Assembly (NCBI RefSeq): GCF_016920785.2
Contig: NW_024609846.1
Coordinates: 87,880,570-87,944,569 of the forward strand
Direction of reading: 5' to 3'
DNA length: 64,000 nt
From: Ixodes scapularis
Lineage: Eukaryota > Arthropoda > Arachnida > Ixodida > Ixodidae
The notes beneath the pieces were generated by a model. The model had not been told where the DNA came from, searched no databases, and worked only from the letters and a program-made list of their open reading frames with translations. Each line of letters starts with the position of its first letter. Position 1 is the stretch's first letter. Below, in pieces: positions 23,595 through 35,695 of the stretch. The position numbers were made by a program, and so were the translations under genes.

Positions 23595-25277
23595 TGTTTA
23601 TACAATTTTTTTTTTGTAACACGATGATGGATGTCGTTTTTACGCGTGGGAATGTCGCGACCCCGACGAACCTCTTAGACGATGATATCTGCATTTCGTT
23701 GGGGGTCGCGCGCTTTCGCCGACGCAGCGAGATCCAACTCCCGACTGTACGAATATACTCTCTCTCTCTCTCTCGTTCTCTCTCCGTATATCTTTCTTCA
23801 AAATCTACTTTCGAATGTTCCGAGATTTATACACGCGCTCTTTTAGAAGCTCTCAGGAATTCAAAGCTATACCGCAATCTCAAGCCCGATCCGCCTTGAT
23901 CAATCACTGCCATTGACTCGAAACAAAATTTTCGTAGATTTCGCAAGAACAGCGGCAATGGGATGCAATTATGTGGCCAACGGGACGTAGCGTTCAATAT
24001 TTCTTGTTTGTTTTTAATAATTTGGGAAAAGTACATAGAACTGCACGTGTCAAATTGTCGCCCGCATCAGCCAGCCTTCAACAGTATAATACGCCGTGAT
24101 CCGGACATAACAAGCGTCATTCACGTTACACTTTGATATACTCTCATACATACGGCATTTAATGGACTTTCTTCAAAACTCTATCAACCTATATTAGCGG
24201 TTGTCAGGGACACGGGTCGTGTGTTTGAATTCGAGTCCTCCCCGAGCGCTGAGAGAGCACTCGTTTTCCATAGGAGATGCAACAGAGTTCACGGCGAACG
24301 CAGACACAGCCCTCGTGTTTAAAACGTGATAAGAGTATACCTGGTGATGGGTGGATTCGGATATTCGGCGCAGCAGCCGCTAGATAGTGCGAGCTTTGGA
24401 AAAATGTTTGTTCATGTAAAGAACGATCGTCACGTCCCACCAATCTTGAAATCAACCACGCCCTGTAATCACTAAAGTTGTCGAACACTATATAATAGAA
24501 ACGTTTTCAGGGGTACTTGTTTTTTTCGTCTAAGGACACTTTCAGCAACCGTCGCCTGCTCACGGCAGAGTAGTTTCGTAAATAATTATCGGAAAAAACG
24601 ATGCTGAACTCTTCACCAAGTCATTCAGTGGCAACGGAGTATTCTGAATGAATAAAATGATATATATTCACAAACACCTGACACGAGCCATGTATCGTGC
24701 CACGCAGGTTTGCACCGGCCGTATGAAAATCCATAGGAAGTAATTGCGAGACCAGACGTACCATTTCTACAAGAAAAGCATGGGCGCGTAACAAAGGCGC
24801 CAATTTCGTGCGTATTCCCGTCGAGTCGGCGAGTCCGCACGCGGTACAAACCTCGATGGAATTTCCGTCCTCTTTGCAGCTTATTTCTGGCCACACAGCT
24901 CTAAGAGTATAACATACTGTCGTGAGTAGGTTGTAAGGAGATTTCATGGGGTCTTTTACGTTCGGATTACCGGGACTAGTTACGCAGGCCACACTTCCGA
25001 CACTAAAGACATTTTAAGCACGCTCATAACCAGGTCGCCTAAGGTCACTTGGACAAAGAGCCGTTAAGTATCGCTATTCATCGTTCCAGGTACGCGCGTG
25101 TGGCACCTAGCTCGCAACACATCTGGGACAGACATGGCACATTGGTAGCATCTATTTTCACTACTGCACTGCCACGATTGTCTCAAGAGTCGCACGAAGC
25201 GGTCGCTTTGTGCAATAATTTGCGACGATCATTATATGCGGAGCGCAAGTTTGTCTGCTTATTTTGAAGGAGTTCCT
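23595..25277. other. Intergenic DNA
   Basis: A TC-rich run lies at 23756-23785. The ORFs at 23369-23899 and 24621-24992 have no recognised motif. No RNA gene was found. Confidence 0.4.
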
Positions 25278-25380
25278 GTGACGTCAGAGCGCCGACCTCA
25301 GATTGGCTTTGATTGAAAGATAGTGGGTAGACCTCAAGGCAGCTTGCTTTGAGGTCTACCCACTATCTTCTGTCTTGTCT
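25278..25380. repeat. Fold-back MITE-like element, copy C
   Basis: It contains a perfect 19-bp inverted pair, GATAGTGGGTAGACCTCAA at 25319-25337 and its reverse complement at 25349-25367, separated by 11 bp. The left shoulder (GTGACGTCAGAGCGCCGA) matches copies A and B. Upstream sequence (TATGCGGAGCGCAAGTTTG) is shared with copy D, so the repeat unit is longer than the hairpin. Confidence 0.75.
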
Positions 25381-25693
25381 TCTTCACCGTCTTGCCAACT
25401 GACGAGAAAGGCTCGCGTACTAGAATATGGACCGCATCTATCCATGACCGAGCAACAGCAAAGGTCGGACAGGAGTGCTAACACAGCGCTCGGCTGGGCC
25501 GCGGATTCAATCAGTGCTTCGGTGATTACTCGGCGTCGGGATTGGAACCAATCGATGAGTTGACGCCGTGATAGTGTGACGACGTTACAAAAGCATAAAG
25601 AAGGAAGTGAAACAGGCTTCGTTTGGGGGAGGGGATGTTGACTGGACACTAGTTGTTAAGGCAGACACCTGCGTATGTCTGTGATCGGCTGCA

Positions 25694-25945
25694 CTAGAAC
25701 AGCTTTTGACGAGAGAAGACACTGGCGTCACCTATCACCCTGGAACAGTTCTGATCTGCATACATTTTAAGCCTGATTTGTTCACCCTCAGCTTGAGGTA
25801 ATTGTGACAGTGTTATAAATAATGATGTGCTGATCAGCCAAAACAATACAACCACCTCTAATTTGTGGGAATGTGCGCGTCTAGCTGACGCACCGTTCAC
25901 GCCATCTACCATCCTCTGATGAAGATGGTACATAACGACTGCCAA
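25694..25945 (-). CDS. Candidate exon with signal-peptide-like segment
   Basis: The 83-residue minus-strand ORF has a hydrophobic core at residues 31-46 (VVVLFWLISTSLFITL), then SQLPQAEG, a plausible cleavage region, and a short charged/Cys-containing tail (MYADQNCSRVIG). Near the end, TAGGTGACG could be a splice donor. This could be the first exon of a secreted protein gene, common in tick salivary families, but I recognise no family and the hydrophobic segment starts late. It may be chance. Confidence 0.2.
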   Translation of the reverse strand: MAVVMYHLHQRMVDGVNGASARRAHSHKLEVVVLFWLISTSLFITLSQLPQAEGEQIRLKMYADQNCSRVIGDASVFSRQKLF

Positions 25946-26090
25946 GGATACAGAGGGATCATTTTGTCAACTTCGTTAACGTGTAGTAGAAAAGGCTCTT
26001 GATTTAAGAGGCTTTGACCCAGGGCAGTTCGTGTTGTCAAGATCACTGATTACCAGTAAAGTCCATTCGTGGCTTGTCTTCCCAAACGCA

Positions 26091-26443
26091 ACGGCATCCA
26101 GTCTACCAGCATGACGCCTAACTTCCCCCTTCTGTTCATTGTGCAGCTCCTGCTCTTGACGTACAACGGTGGTATCAGATCTACGCGCACGGAAACTACC
26201 AGCGCACCAGTCGAGGCGATGAAAGTATACCTCCGCTGATCTTCTCCGGCTTCACGTTTTGTAAAAACCATTGTGACAGTGGAACTTTTCCAATCCCTCC
26301 ACTGCTGATAAGGCCATGGACGGTAGCTTCGGAAGCATCGACATCAATCGCGATTTCTACAAAGACAGCGGAGCGCGTGTCGTAGGCACGGCATCCAGGC
26401 TACCAACATGACGCCTAACATCCCACTTCTGTTTTTTGTGCAG
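26091..26443 (+). repeat. LINE 5'-UTR direct repeats
   Basis: The block 26091-26146 (ACGGCATCCAGTCTACCAGC, ATGACGCCTAAC, then CTTCTGTT and TTGTGCAG) recurs at 26388-26443, 297 bp downstream, with few differences. Repeated 5'-UTR monomers are known in several non-LTR families, where they carry promoter activity. The pyrimidine-rich stretch ending TTTTTTGTGCAG also resembles a splice acceptor. Confidence 0.7.
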
Positions 26444-26487
26444 GTGTGCAGAAATGACGCACCGTGCTCAATTAGGTGTAACAATGC

Positions 26488-27338
26488 TTGTCTTGTTGTC
26501 CTGCGTGCCCACGAATATGCCTAAAGCGTTTTTTAGACTTGATATTGCCTCTAAGTGACGATGTCGAACGTAACCTTGGCCCCATGACCGTAGACAGGTT
26601 AAGGCTCCAGCTAGGATTGAACTTTTGTTACCCAATTACACGAAGGTCAAGCAGGTGTCGCGGTACAATTAAAATAAATTACTGACGAGCGAAAACGCAC
26701 AAAAAAATCATTATCTGCCCTAACAACACGTGGGAGGACTATTGAAACTGATCTTGCAAATTATAAGTCCAAAGTAAACGCGGCGACTGAAATCAAAATG
26801 AAGGTCAAATGCCCTCTTTCCGAGATAGCGCTTTTGAAACGACGCTCCGACGATGCCGAAAGTCGTTCCTGACGATCGAACTTATGTTTCCTTGGGGGCT
26901 TCAGGACACTGCTAGGGAATCGTGGGCGGAATCCGAAAAACTAGTTCTCGACGCATGCAGTGATAATCTAGGCATACAGATTATTTCTGATACGATTGAA
27001 AGGGTCCATCGAATCGGCAGGTTTCATCCTAATAAAAACCGACCCATTATCGTAAAATTTTCTTTTTTTTTAAACACAAAGAAACTGAGCTGAGATCATG
27101 CTCCAAACTAAAAGACACCAACGTGTCGGTTAGCGAAGACTACCCAAAGAATGTACAATTCGCCAGAAAAATGATTTCACAGTACGCCGGAGCCCAGGGC
27201 CCGTTGACACACTACATTTGGGGAGCAAACTATTTAATTTCAATTACGAGACTCACCAAATCTGTGAGAGCAGCCCAAACGAATCGGACACTGCGCCAAC
27301 AAATCTGCAACTTTGAAGTTAAAGAATGTCGCGATTAA
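26488..27338 (+). pseudogene. LINE ORF1 remnant with 2A-like motif
   Basis: The first segment (26488-26685) has a hydrophobic run followed by SDDVERNLGP (26554-26583), close to the 2A consensus D-V/I-E-x-N-P-G-P but with Leu in place of the first Pro. The second (26809-27093) and third (27123-27338) segments give ESWAESEKLVLDAC, ERVHRIGR and NRPIIVKFSFF, then YPKNVQFARK. That is the typical order of a LINE ORF1 RNA-binding/C-terminal domain. A frameshift near 27080, in the T-run after ATTTTC, separates the last two. ORF1 protein binds the element RNA. Confidence 0.7.
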
Positions 27339-27402
27339 AAAATCATATCGTTCTCAATCTTAAAAAAAAAAAAAACAGCTTCGTTTAGAAACATAAGAAA
27401 TA

Positions 27403-28050
27403 TTGTCCGCAACCGCGATCACTTCTCCTCCGTCATTGACGCGGCGTCGGGTGAAGTTGTTATTCTTACAGACACAGACAAATTTCGTTATTCGCGATAA
27501 CGAAATTTTTTATTGTATTCACAGTTATAGCTTTTATCGCTGTGATCGAACTGATAGGCGTGGGGGTGGGGTCCTAATCGCAGTGAATGTAAATCCTGAA
27601 TGTTACCAAGTAAGCATCAACACCCAACTTGAACTGGTTTTTGTGCGTTTAATCTTTGCCCATATAAATTTTATTTTGTGCGCCTGTCATCGTCCGCCTA
27701 TTGAGTCCACATCTTTTTGTTCTGCCCTGCATGATGCATTATGCACAATTACATCGAGGCTTCCTTTTGCACCTTTATTTTTACTTGGCGATTTCAATTT
27801 GCCCCTGATCAACTGGTCGGGAGCATTCCTAATTTTTACCTGCAATTCTGCAATTTACCATAATTTCCTCAATGTTTTGCTTGGATTTTTCATTAACACA
27901 ACTTGTTGCTGAACCTACTCGAGTCACTGTGTCTTCGGCCACTTTACTAGATCTCATTCTCTCCTCTCACTCTAACCTTGGCTCCTACACCACATATCGT
28001 ACTTACTGGGTATTAGCGATCACTCCATTCTACATTTCTCGTTATTCACA
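27403..28050 (+). pseudogene. LINE APE-type endonuclease remnant
   Basis: Recognisable blocks are RRGGGVLIAV, LELVFVR, ILCACHRPP and LLGDFNLPLINW (the GDFN catalytic region). A frame change near 27870 leads to LTQLVAEPTRV and LDLILSS. A further change puts the catalytic GISDHSILHFS (about 28011-28043) in another frame. This enzyme nicks the target DNA to prime reverse transcription. At least two frameshifts disable this copy. Confidence 0.8.
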
Positions 28051-28099
28051 CCAATGTCTGATGCTAGTAAATCGACAAAACATTTGTTTGGCTATAGTG

Positions 28100-30085
28100 A
28101 AGCAAATTTCGGTGGTATAAATAACGAATTAGCTGGCTTCCTTGACGAATTCCTTCGTGATGTTTCTGGACGTTCGGTTAAAAGCTATTGGCGCATATTT
28201 AAAAATAAATTAGTACCCCTAATTAACTTATTTGTTTCATATAGGTATATTAAAACGAATTCCTTGTCTCCATGGTTTAATGTAACACGTAAGCGCCGTA
28301 ACAGCAAAAATAAATATTCGTTCTGTTCTACAAAGCTATCTTGAAGTAACGAACGTCGGGAAATTCACACGTCGCTGAAGGAGCTTATAAACTAGCCATC
28401 AAGGACGCTAAACTCACTTTTTTTTTTTAATGTGGCCTTGCCCTCCATGGTACTTAACAGTCCTAAACAGTTTCGCCGCGTTATGGATGAAAAAAAAAGG
28501 TATCTTGTTCACTAATAGTGGTGTTGTTATTCCAAAAAAAACTGTTGTGTCTCTATTTTAAATAGCATTTTTGTAAAAGCATTTTGTGTAGATGATGATT
28601 GCTGCCACCCTTCATCTTGTCATCTTGTAATTGACTATGGCGGGATTGTAAAGTTGATCGATAACTTAAAAACATCTTCGTATTTCGGAGTTGACAATGT
28701 CACCCCCACACTCATTAAGAATAATAAAAATTATATCACAATTTACCTTTTCAAGATTTTCGAGTGATCTCTTGCATTTGGTGTATTGCCTGAAGAGTGG
28801 AAAATAGGGAAGATGATTGCATTCTATAAACATGGTGATAAACAGAGTCCTCTTAACTATCGCCCCATTTCCTTAATCGATAACCTTGTAAGCTTTTAAA
28901 GGACATATTTATTCACTCATTTGGTTAACTACTTAAACTCTAATTCGTACTTTTCCCCATCACAACATAGCTTTCGTAAATCCCTTTTCTCTGAGACTCA
29001 ACTACTGACCTTCATTAATGATGTGCTTTCCATACTTGACCATGGATCCCAGATTAACAGTTTTTTTTTTAGATTTCTGCAAAGCTTTCGACAAAGTTCC
29101 TCATAAAAGCTGACTCTTTAAACTCGGTCAACTTAATGTCGATCCTGAAATGCTGTCTTGGATCACATGTTTTTTAACTAATCATTCTCAGTTCGTTCAA
29201 GCTAACAATGTAAATTCTTCTGTGAATCCTGTTACTTCTGGTGTACCGCAAGGGTCTGTCTTGGGGCCCATGTTGCTTTTAATTTACGTAAATGACTTAT
29301 CACTGTTTGTATCATCATCTATTAGCCTCTTCGCTGATGATTGTGTAATTTATCGAGAAGTCACTAATACTACTGACATCAACCTTCTTCAAGAGAAATT
29401 ACATGCTGTGACTGATTGGTGTGATTTCCGGCAAATATCCCTTAATACTAACAAATGCAAAGCGATGAAAATCTCCAGTCAAATTACTACATCTTCCAAT
29501 TACTCAATTTTTAAAATTCCTGTTGAAACTTTACCAAGCTACACGTACCTTGGGGTGCGCATCACTTCTAACATGTCATGAAAAACGCATACTGACCACA
29601 TTATCGCCAACGCTAACTCCATGTTTGGTTACCTAAAGATAACCTTTAGCTTAGCCCCACAGTCCTTGTCTGTTCCAAACTAGACTGTGCCGCAGCAAGC
29701 TGGGATCCGGGTCTCTAAACTCTCGTAGCTGATATTGAAGCCCTACAGAATGGCGGTGCCCATTTTATATTTACTATCATCGCACATCTAATGCCTCAAC
29801 TATGAAAACTAATTTATCACGTCCTGCTCTTTCATTACGCCAAAAAATATCTCATTTGTGTTTTTTTTATACAATTTATTATTCCAATACTTCACTAAAA
29901 AAACAAACTAATGTTAAATCCTGTTTTCATCTTGCCGCGCGTAGATCAGCAATTTAAAGTCGGAATTCCTCATTGCATATTACCTCAGCCTATTATAACT
30001 TCTTTATTCCCAGAACATCTTCAGAGTGAAAGCGCCTTCCCGCGCAATTGGTAAACATACCGTCATTTGAATAGTTTAAAAGTGC
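28100..30085 (+). pseudogene. LINE reverse transcriptase remnant
   Basis: Conserved RT blocks appear across several frames: KIGKMIAFYKHGDKQ and NYRPISLI (about 28798-28880), ETQLLTFINDVLS (28996-29034), FCKAFDKVPH in a shifted frame (about 29074-29104), GVPQGSVLGP (29240-29269) and the catalytic FADD at 29330-29341. C-terminal sequence with PRTSSE, stop, KRLPAQLV follows near 30010-30055. FADD instead of YADD is common in this LINE group. The T-run at 29059-29070 and several stops break the frame. Confidence 0.85.
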
Positions 30086-30552
30086 AGCGACTGCTTGCTT
30101 ATGTTAATATTTTTCTCTGTTTGTTTGTTTGCCTTGCTCTATAATTTCTGAACATGTTTACACGTTTTGTTTTTACATTTTTAGTGCTTGGCTTTTAGTG
30201 TTTGTATATTGTTTGTATTCCAATTTTGTCTTGTACCACTCCCCTCTTTAATGCCTCAAATCCTTGAAAGTTCTGACATAAAAAAACGCTCCATGTCACA
30301 ATGCCAGAACTGTGCTTTAGTAAATTGAAGAGCATGATGATGAATTCCAGTTGTTGTCCTGACTACATAACTCGTCAGATATAAATCCAATTCAGCATAT
30401 CGGGGATGTAATAGAGCGACAGATCAGGACTCACAAACCACCTCCTCGTAATCTACAGGAATTGAGCGACCTGTGCTTGCAAATCTGGTACACTTTTATT
30501 CAAGGCACTTACCAAAAACTTCTAGAATCTATATCAAGATGGGTTGCAACTA

Positions 30553-31215
30553 GTGCTAGGCAATTGACCGAATGACCTACTGATTAATCTATTGATGCTT
30601 TAATCTTAATTAATGTTTAACCGGTTAATCGGTAGACGTTTGTCGAACCAAAAGAAAGTACAAAATTAGTCGCCTTCATCACACAGACGTGGACGAGAAC
30701 ACCTGTATGAAGGGCAAAATTTAGGTAAACTTTTAATATAAATAATCTGTAAGGGCGAGGTTTGTTAGTACAGACATGTGCAGAAGGTTACATGCATCTC
30801 GGCCACTTAAACACCGTGCTAGCGTCCGTTTAGCGCAGCAGACTATTGCAAACAAGAAAATGAGGTCGCTTTTTCCAAAGAACGTCAACGAACCCCTTTG
30901 CCTCATGCAGCTGAAGTGTGAGCGTCTGCAGCATCTGTGAGCGTGAGTGCCTTTGAACTTCTTAACTACATTCCATTCAATTCCATTCAATTCAATTTTT
31001 ATTTCAAAGCAAGTCATACAAAATAAAGTGATGGCCCACAATAGCAGCATTCTGCTTGTATGTGGGGCCATGCGACATTTCGAGGTTAATTCTTAAACAA
31101 AATTGTATATTGAGCCAGTTATCGCAATTTTAAGACAAACAAAAACATTTTTTGATATTTTAAAAGATGCTTGAAAACGAACGTGATTAATCGAATAATT
31201 AATTTATTAAGGGGT
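30553..31215. mobile_element. Possible hAT-like element with TTAATCG-rich ends
   Basis: The left end reads GCTAGGCAATTGACCG followed by GATTAATC/TTAATCGG repeats. The right end in reverse complement reads CCCCTTAATAAATTAATTATTCG. A similar left-type end lies at about 42463-42545 (GGGCTGGGAAATTGATTAAT). This resembles a common class of hAT-like repeats with ATTAATCG-rich subterminal sequence. No target duplication was found. Confidence 0.3.
30968..31090 (-). repeat. LINE 3' end fragment
   Basis: Read on the minus strand, this ends GGGCCATCACTTTATTTTG, CTTTGAAATAAAAATTG and then (AATTG/GAATG)n at 30969-30997. An AATAAA (minus, 30998-31003) followed by a short pentamer tail is typical of CR1/L2-type LINE 3' ends. 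No ORF2 sequence remains attached. Confidence 0.5.
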
Positions 31216-31467
31216 GGCTACTAATAGCGTTCAAGTCTGAATCGACGTCCAGCTCTCGTTGCAACTGCTTTGGTCGCAAGTGGTCGTAGCACTGTCGATG
31301 ATCGCAGTCAAACGCCAGCCTTGAGGGCTGTCACTGCTGTGGGACACGCGGTTAGTTCCCAGCCTTCGAAGACACTCTCAGTACGTCCTCGACTACATAC
31401 CAGAATCGTAAAGCGGTCACGTCTCACTGACATCAGCCGGATGTATCGGAGATTCTGTAGTTTAAAT

Positions 31468-31685
31468 AATAGACCGATCTCACCAAGCGTTCGGCGCATG
31501 CGTGACGCCACCATAACTTTAGTTCGCAGGAGGAAGGCAGCAGCGCACAAGACGGCTCGTGCCACCTCATGCTGCACACGCGCAGAGCTCCAGCGAGGTT
31601 GTCGCACGTGCAGAAAGACTAAAGCTCCCTCGATGCATTGCGGCAGCGGTTGCGTAGTCAAACTGGCTGGTGAGATCGGTCTATT
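31468..31685. mobile_element. MITE with perfect 18-bp TIRs, 218 bp
   Basis: The left end AATAGACCGATCTCACCA at 31468-31485 is matched exactly by its reverse complement at 31668-31685. The interior is GC-rich and non-coding (its ORFs overlap on both strands). Flanks TTTAAAT and GTGCGCA show no clear target duplication. The first eight bases, AATAGACC, recur at other element ends in the window. Confidence 0.85.
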
Positions 31686-31689
31686 GTGC

Positions 31690-34600
31690 GCACAAATTAG
31701 TTACACTAGTATTTATTGTCACAAAACACTCTCATTGTCACACCTTTAACTACTGGTAGAGTCGGTGTGACCCCCTGCGCCCTCTACACAAAGCCCTCTC
31801 TCCTTTACAAAACTTTTTTTTTTTTTCAATACGCCCTAAAAATTATGGCGTCAACGTTAAGCCTGACTCCCTGAAGCGCGGTTGCCATGACTCCAGCTAA
31901 CTCGGCGTGCCCATTCACGAGGCCAGTATTGAAAAATCCAATTGTTGGACTCAATATTCAGCGACCTCCTCCTATACCTTCCGAGTTTCGGATTCTCGAA
32001 ATTTCTTCATTTTGTAACAGCAGTCACTGAACGCGCACACAATTGATGATCGATTGTATGAGTACCCCTCAAATGTATTTTTTTTAAATATATATTGCGT
32101 AGGAAGCATTCGTGTGCACAACAGCTCCAATGAAGTGCAAAAAGAGTCTTAGTCAAACCATGACGATGCAAATAGCACGCTATGAAGTTGTAAATATCGA
32201 GCTTGCATTGACTCCGAAATTTCCCGCCAAGGTTTGCCATCTTACAAAGAATGTGCAACACTCTGCAGTGCACTTAAAATTTGGGCAAATTAGCTATGCA
32301 TTAAAAAAAAGCGCGCAAACGGACGAAGTAAGAGCATCACCACATGATCAGAGAGCTGTGCTTGTGCACTTCCGCTCATACTTCGTTTGTTTTCACGTTG
32401 TTTTTAGTTCCTGAAAGCACTTTGCACGTCATAAGGCATCCGTCGACCTTTGTTTGTTGCACGCGGAAATTAAAGTACAGGTATGTTTTCTAATGAAATT
32501 TACTCTCGCCTAATAGCAAGCATTTACCTTTTCTCTAGCAATGCCTGTATCTTTTTCTTCTCTCTTTCTTTGGAGACAGCACATTGAGTATCAAGAAGTA
32601 ATTGATAAATCGTAAATTTTCTTGGCCTCTCCGATTCAATGTTTGACAAAGTCGACATTACATAATGATGATTCCTCACTTGAATGGAAATTATTGAACA
32701 GGGTTTCTGACATCTTTCAGGCGGTTGCTCAGAAGCCTCTATTCTAAGTCCTATTTCCGTAGCTACAGTCCTAAATATTTTAACTACGCCAAGTAGGTCC
32801 GATTGCCCGTTTCTCGCGGACGCGTATAGCCAGAAAAAGGTCAGCAATTTTCATGTTGCTCACGTTGATGGTTGAGCTAGTTGGTAACGACATGAACAAA
32901 ATAAAAGAAGATCGGCAGAAAACGCTGGAGCTAGCGCTGTTGTTTGGCAGTTTCCTTTTTTTCTGCCCTTGTCTTTACTTTGTTTGGACTATCAGCACGG
33001 AATCGATTTTTTTCGCGGCATGTTCCAAGATTCATAAGCTTTCTCCTCAGATGCATTGTATTGTTCGGGACGGCAGCGTCAGCGAAAGGCTCTATTTTTG
33101 TTGCCCTGAAGGTTCTTGATTTATAAAATGTTATTTTGCACGTGTATTGACCTGATTAAAATTTCTTTTTTACTTTCTGATTGCCTTTTAAGGCGTTTTT
33201 TCGAAGTGCTTTTCTTTTTATTCTGGACCGGTTGTACAGACAAAAAGAAAACAGCGAGTTCAAACATGGATGATATGGCGCAAAAAAAAAAAAATTGCAA
33301 TAAATCAGCAAAAAAAAATATTTTTTTTTCTTGGGTCTACAAAGGAATGCCGCTCTACGCCTGCTATCGTCGCATCGCCCTCTTTGAGGTTTGCATCGTT
33401 TCCGCTTCATCTCGTTAGAGACCCACTCAAATTTCTTCCATTCGCCGAATCTTGTTCCCAAGTTCCTTTGAAGCATTATACGGTCTCCTGCTTCCTGCTT
33501 CCTTGATCAAAACTCGATTTAAAAAGTACCTCATTTTACGCTGGATCAAGTTTAGGACTTTCGAAAATCCTCGACATCCCGGGAAACGAACAAAGCAGGC
33601 ATAACCCTATAGAGTTTCGTTATGGAAAAGGAGCTAGAAAAAAAAAGTCCCCTTGACGAATACGACGTAGAGTGAATGAGATGTGTCCTCGGGCTGAAAT
33701 TCACTCTTGAATGGACGGATATGGATTCTGTCCGTATGTTTGAGCGCCGCGTACATCGGACGCATTACTTTGCGAACTTGTCCTAGAAATTACAGGTGAT
33801 TTTAGAAACTGCGGAAAATTATTAAACCAGCCAAAAAGCAAGCAAAACTTAAACATTTGAAGGAACAAAAATGAGAGACTCACAACTTTTTTCGACCAGC
33901 AAAATCAGTCTTACACTGCCTGGCGCACTTAGACAGCCTCTGGAGCGTTTTTAAAATTTGTTTTTTATATTTTGCTAATTACGTTTTTAGCACTACAACC
34001 TAATTTAATAAAAATATGGTTATATTTTTTTCAAAAAAATTTATGAAGCTCTTTTTTATTTATTACATGCTTTGTAACCTCTTTGTGTACGGATATAGGT
34101 GGCACGGTCATAACAACTGCAAATAGAGTAACTTCAAATTCGATTCTTTCAATGCGACATCTGTGTCAAGTTAGCTACCTTGTTAACGTCGTGTTTTCTG
34201 AATAGTATTGAAATAACTTTTTAATCTTGGCAAAAACATTGATCCCTTGACGGGGAAACATTTCCCACATTAAGGGTGGTGCAAATTGAATTTACGGAAT
34301 ACTTTTTACTCGCATCATGGAGCGGGCGCGGTAGAAAGAGGCGCTTCTACCATCCCTCTGAAACTCATGTTTACTGCGTTCTCCCTCTACAGTCTGTATA
34401 TAGCCATTAATCTTAAGAAAAAAAAGCTAGTTTGTATCTCTAGCGATAAGCTGTACCACAACGAGTATGGCGATGTCATGCATGTTTTAAGAAGTTAGAA
34501 CGTACATCTTTGTCGATTTCGTAAATGTTTGATGTGGTACACAGTGCGGCCTACTCAAGGTTTCTTAATAATTTTGTGAACTAGGAAAATTCATAATTAG

Positions 34601-35194
34601 CTCGTTTCATTGGAGATAATTAAACGAATAGAGGCTTTATTTGGTATTCCCTCTCCCTATCGGGTTCTGTACCGCAAGTGAAATTTTATGCGAGAGAAAT
34701 TTAACTTTGTATATGTATCTGTTTATTGATTTTATATGAATACCCTCAACGCACACAACAGAACTGAACGAAGCGGACGAATAAAATGAACATACGCACA
34801 TAATAATCGATGTATCAGTAATTAGAGTCATGGGAACGTTTAACACACAATGCAAAAAAAAAATTTAAAAAAAATCCCAAAATAGTATGGGCGATAACGG
34901 GATACAACAAATAATAGTATGAACTGCATCATGTAAGTGAACACCGTCACTAAGGCTGACAAGCGAGGCAGACTGGCGATTCCAGTCAAGACACGGGTTT
35001 TTAAAGGAAAAGGTAGGAATAAATCACTGTTTTGGGGTGAGGTTTGTCGACTGTAAGGCATTCGCCGAGACGCGGTGCAATAAGAGAAGCAGGTTTATCA
35101 AAGCGTGATCTAAGCAAATGATTCCTGCGAGGATAAATCTTACGAAAGCGGTATAGGCCAGGATAGGCTCCTGCGAGTGACGAGAGAAGGAAGG
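31690..35194. other. AT-rich intergenic DNA
   Basis: About 3.5 kb with only short ORFs, many read through A/T runs (for example 33281-33330). No gene, tRNA or complete element was recognised. A GGGTGGTGC string after TTAA at 34268 may be the end of a DNA element. Confidence 0.45.
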
Positions 35195-35695
35195 TTAAGA
35201 GTGGTCTTCACATTCGTATGGTGTTGCCTGGAGCGCGTCTCCAAATGATGTGTTTAGCGTCCTATCCCGCCCGTATATCAAACGTGGTCCCAAGGCGGCA
35301 ACAAATGACGTCAACAAAAGCCGGAGTGTCACGCTGTCGGATGTCGCGATCCTGGCGGTTGCTCGTAGAAGTTCCGGCAAAAAAAAAAAAAAAAGGAAAT
35401 ACACGAACAACGCGAGTGTCGCTGTCGTCACGGCGTCCCCACTCCTGACTGCAGAAGCTTCCGTGGACTGCCAAGCTGGAGAGCGACCTGCAGCAGAACA
35501 GGCGTCTGCCACATATACCGCCGCTGCCGTTACACCGCCAGGATCGCGACCGGCGACAGCAGGACACTTGTATGACGTCATCAGGCGGAAATCGGGGGAC
35601 CGCTTTTTTTTAACGCGGCAAACAGACCAGTAAGGAAGACGCGTTCCAGGCGCCATAGCAATACGGTGATCATTGTAAAAAATAAAACGAAGCAA
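35195..35695 (-). other. GC-rich patch with overlapping ORFs
   Basis: The patch stands out from AT-rich flanks and holds a 166-codon minus-strand ORF and a 127-codon plus-strand ORF over the same bases. An A15 run (35380-35394) lies inside both, giving poly-Phe or poly-Lys. I recognise no domain. Reading on both strands through a homopolymer argues for composition rather than coding, though a decayed exon is possible. Confidence 0.2.

Larger units (their letters stand above)
26060..30290 (+). mobile_element. Degenerate CR1/L2/Jockey-group LINE
   Basis: This plus-strand non-LTR retrotransposon is nearly full length. In order it has 5'-UTR direct repeats (26091 and 26388), a 2A-like motif (26557), an ORF1 remnant (to 27338), an APE-type endonuclease (27403-28050), a reverse transcriptase (about 28640-29600), a C-terminal tail with a SEWKRLP-like motif broken by a stop (about 30030), and an AT-rich 3' UTR ending near 30290. 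The family copies itself by target-primed reverse transcription. Multiple frameshifts and stops break every ORF, so this copy is dead. The 5' edge and 3' tail are approximate and no target duplication was established. Confidence 0.85.

Noticed and set aside
35195..35695. 166-codon minus-strand ORF as a gene
   Set aside because: It crosses an A15 run, overlaps an open plus-strand frame and shows no motif, so it is kept only as a GC-rich patch.
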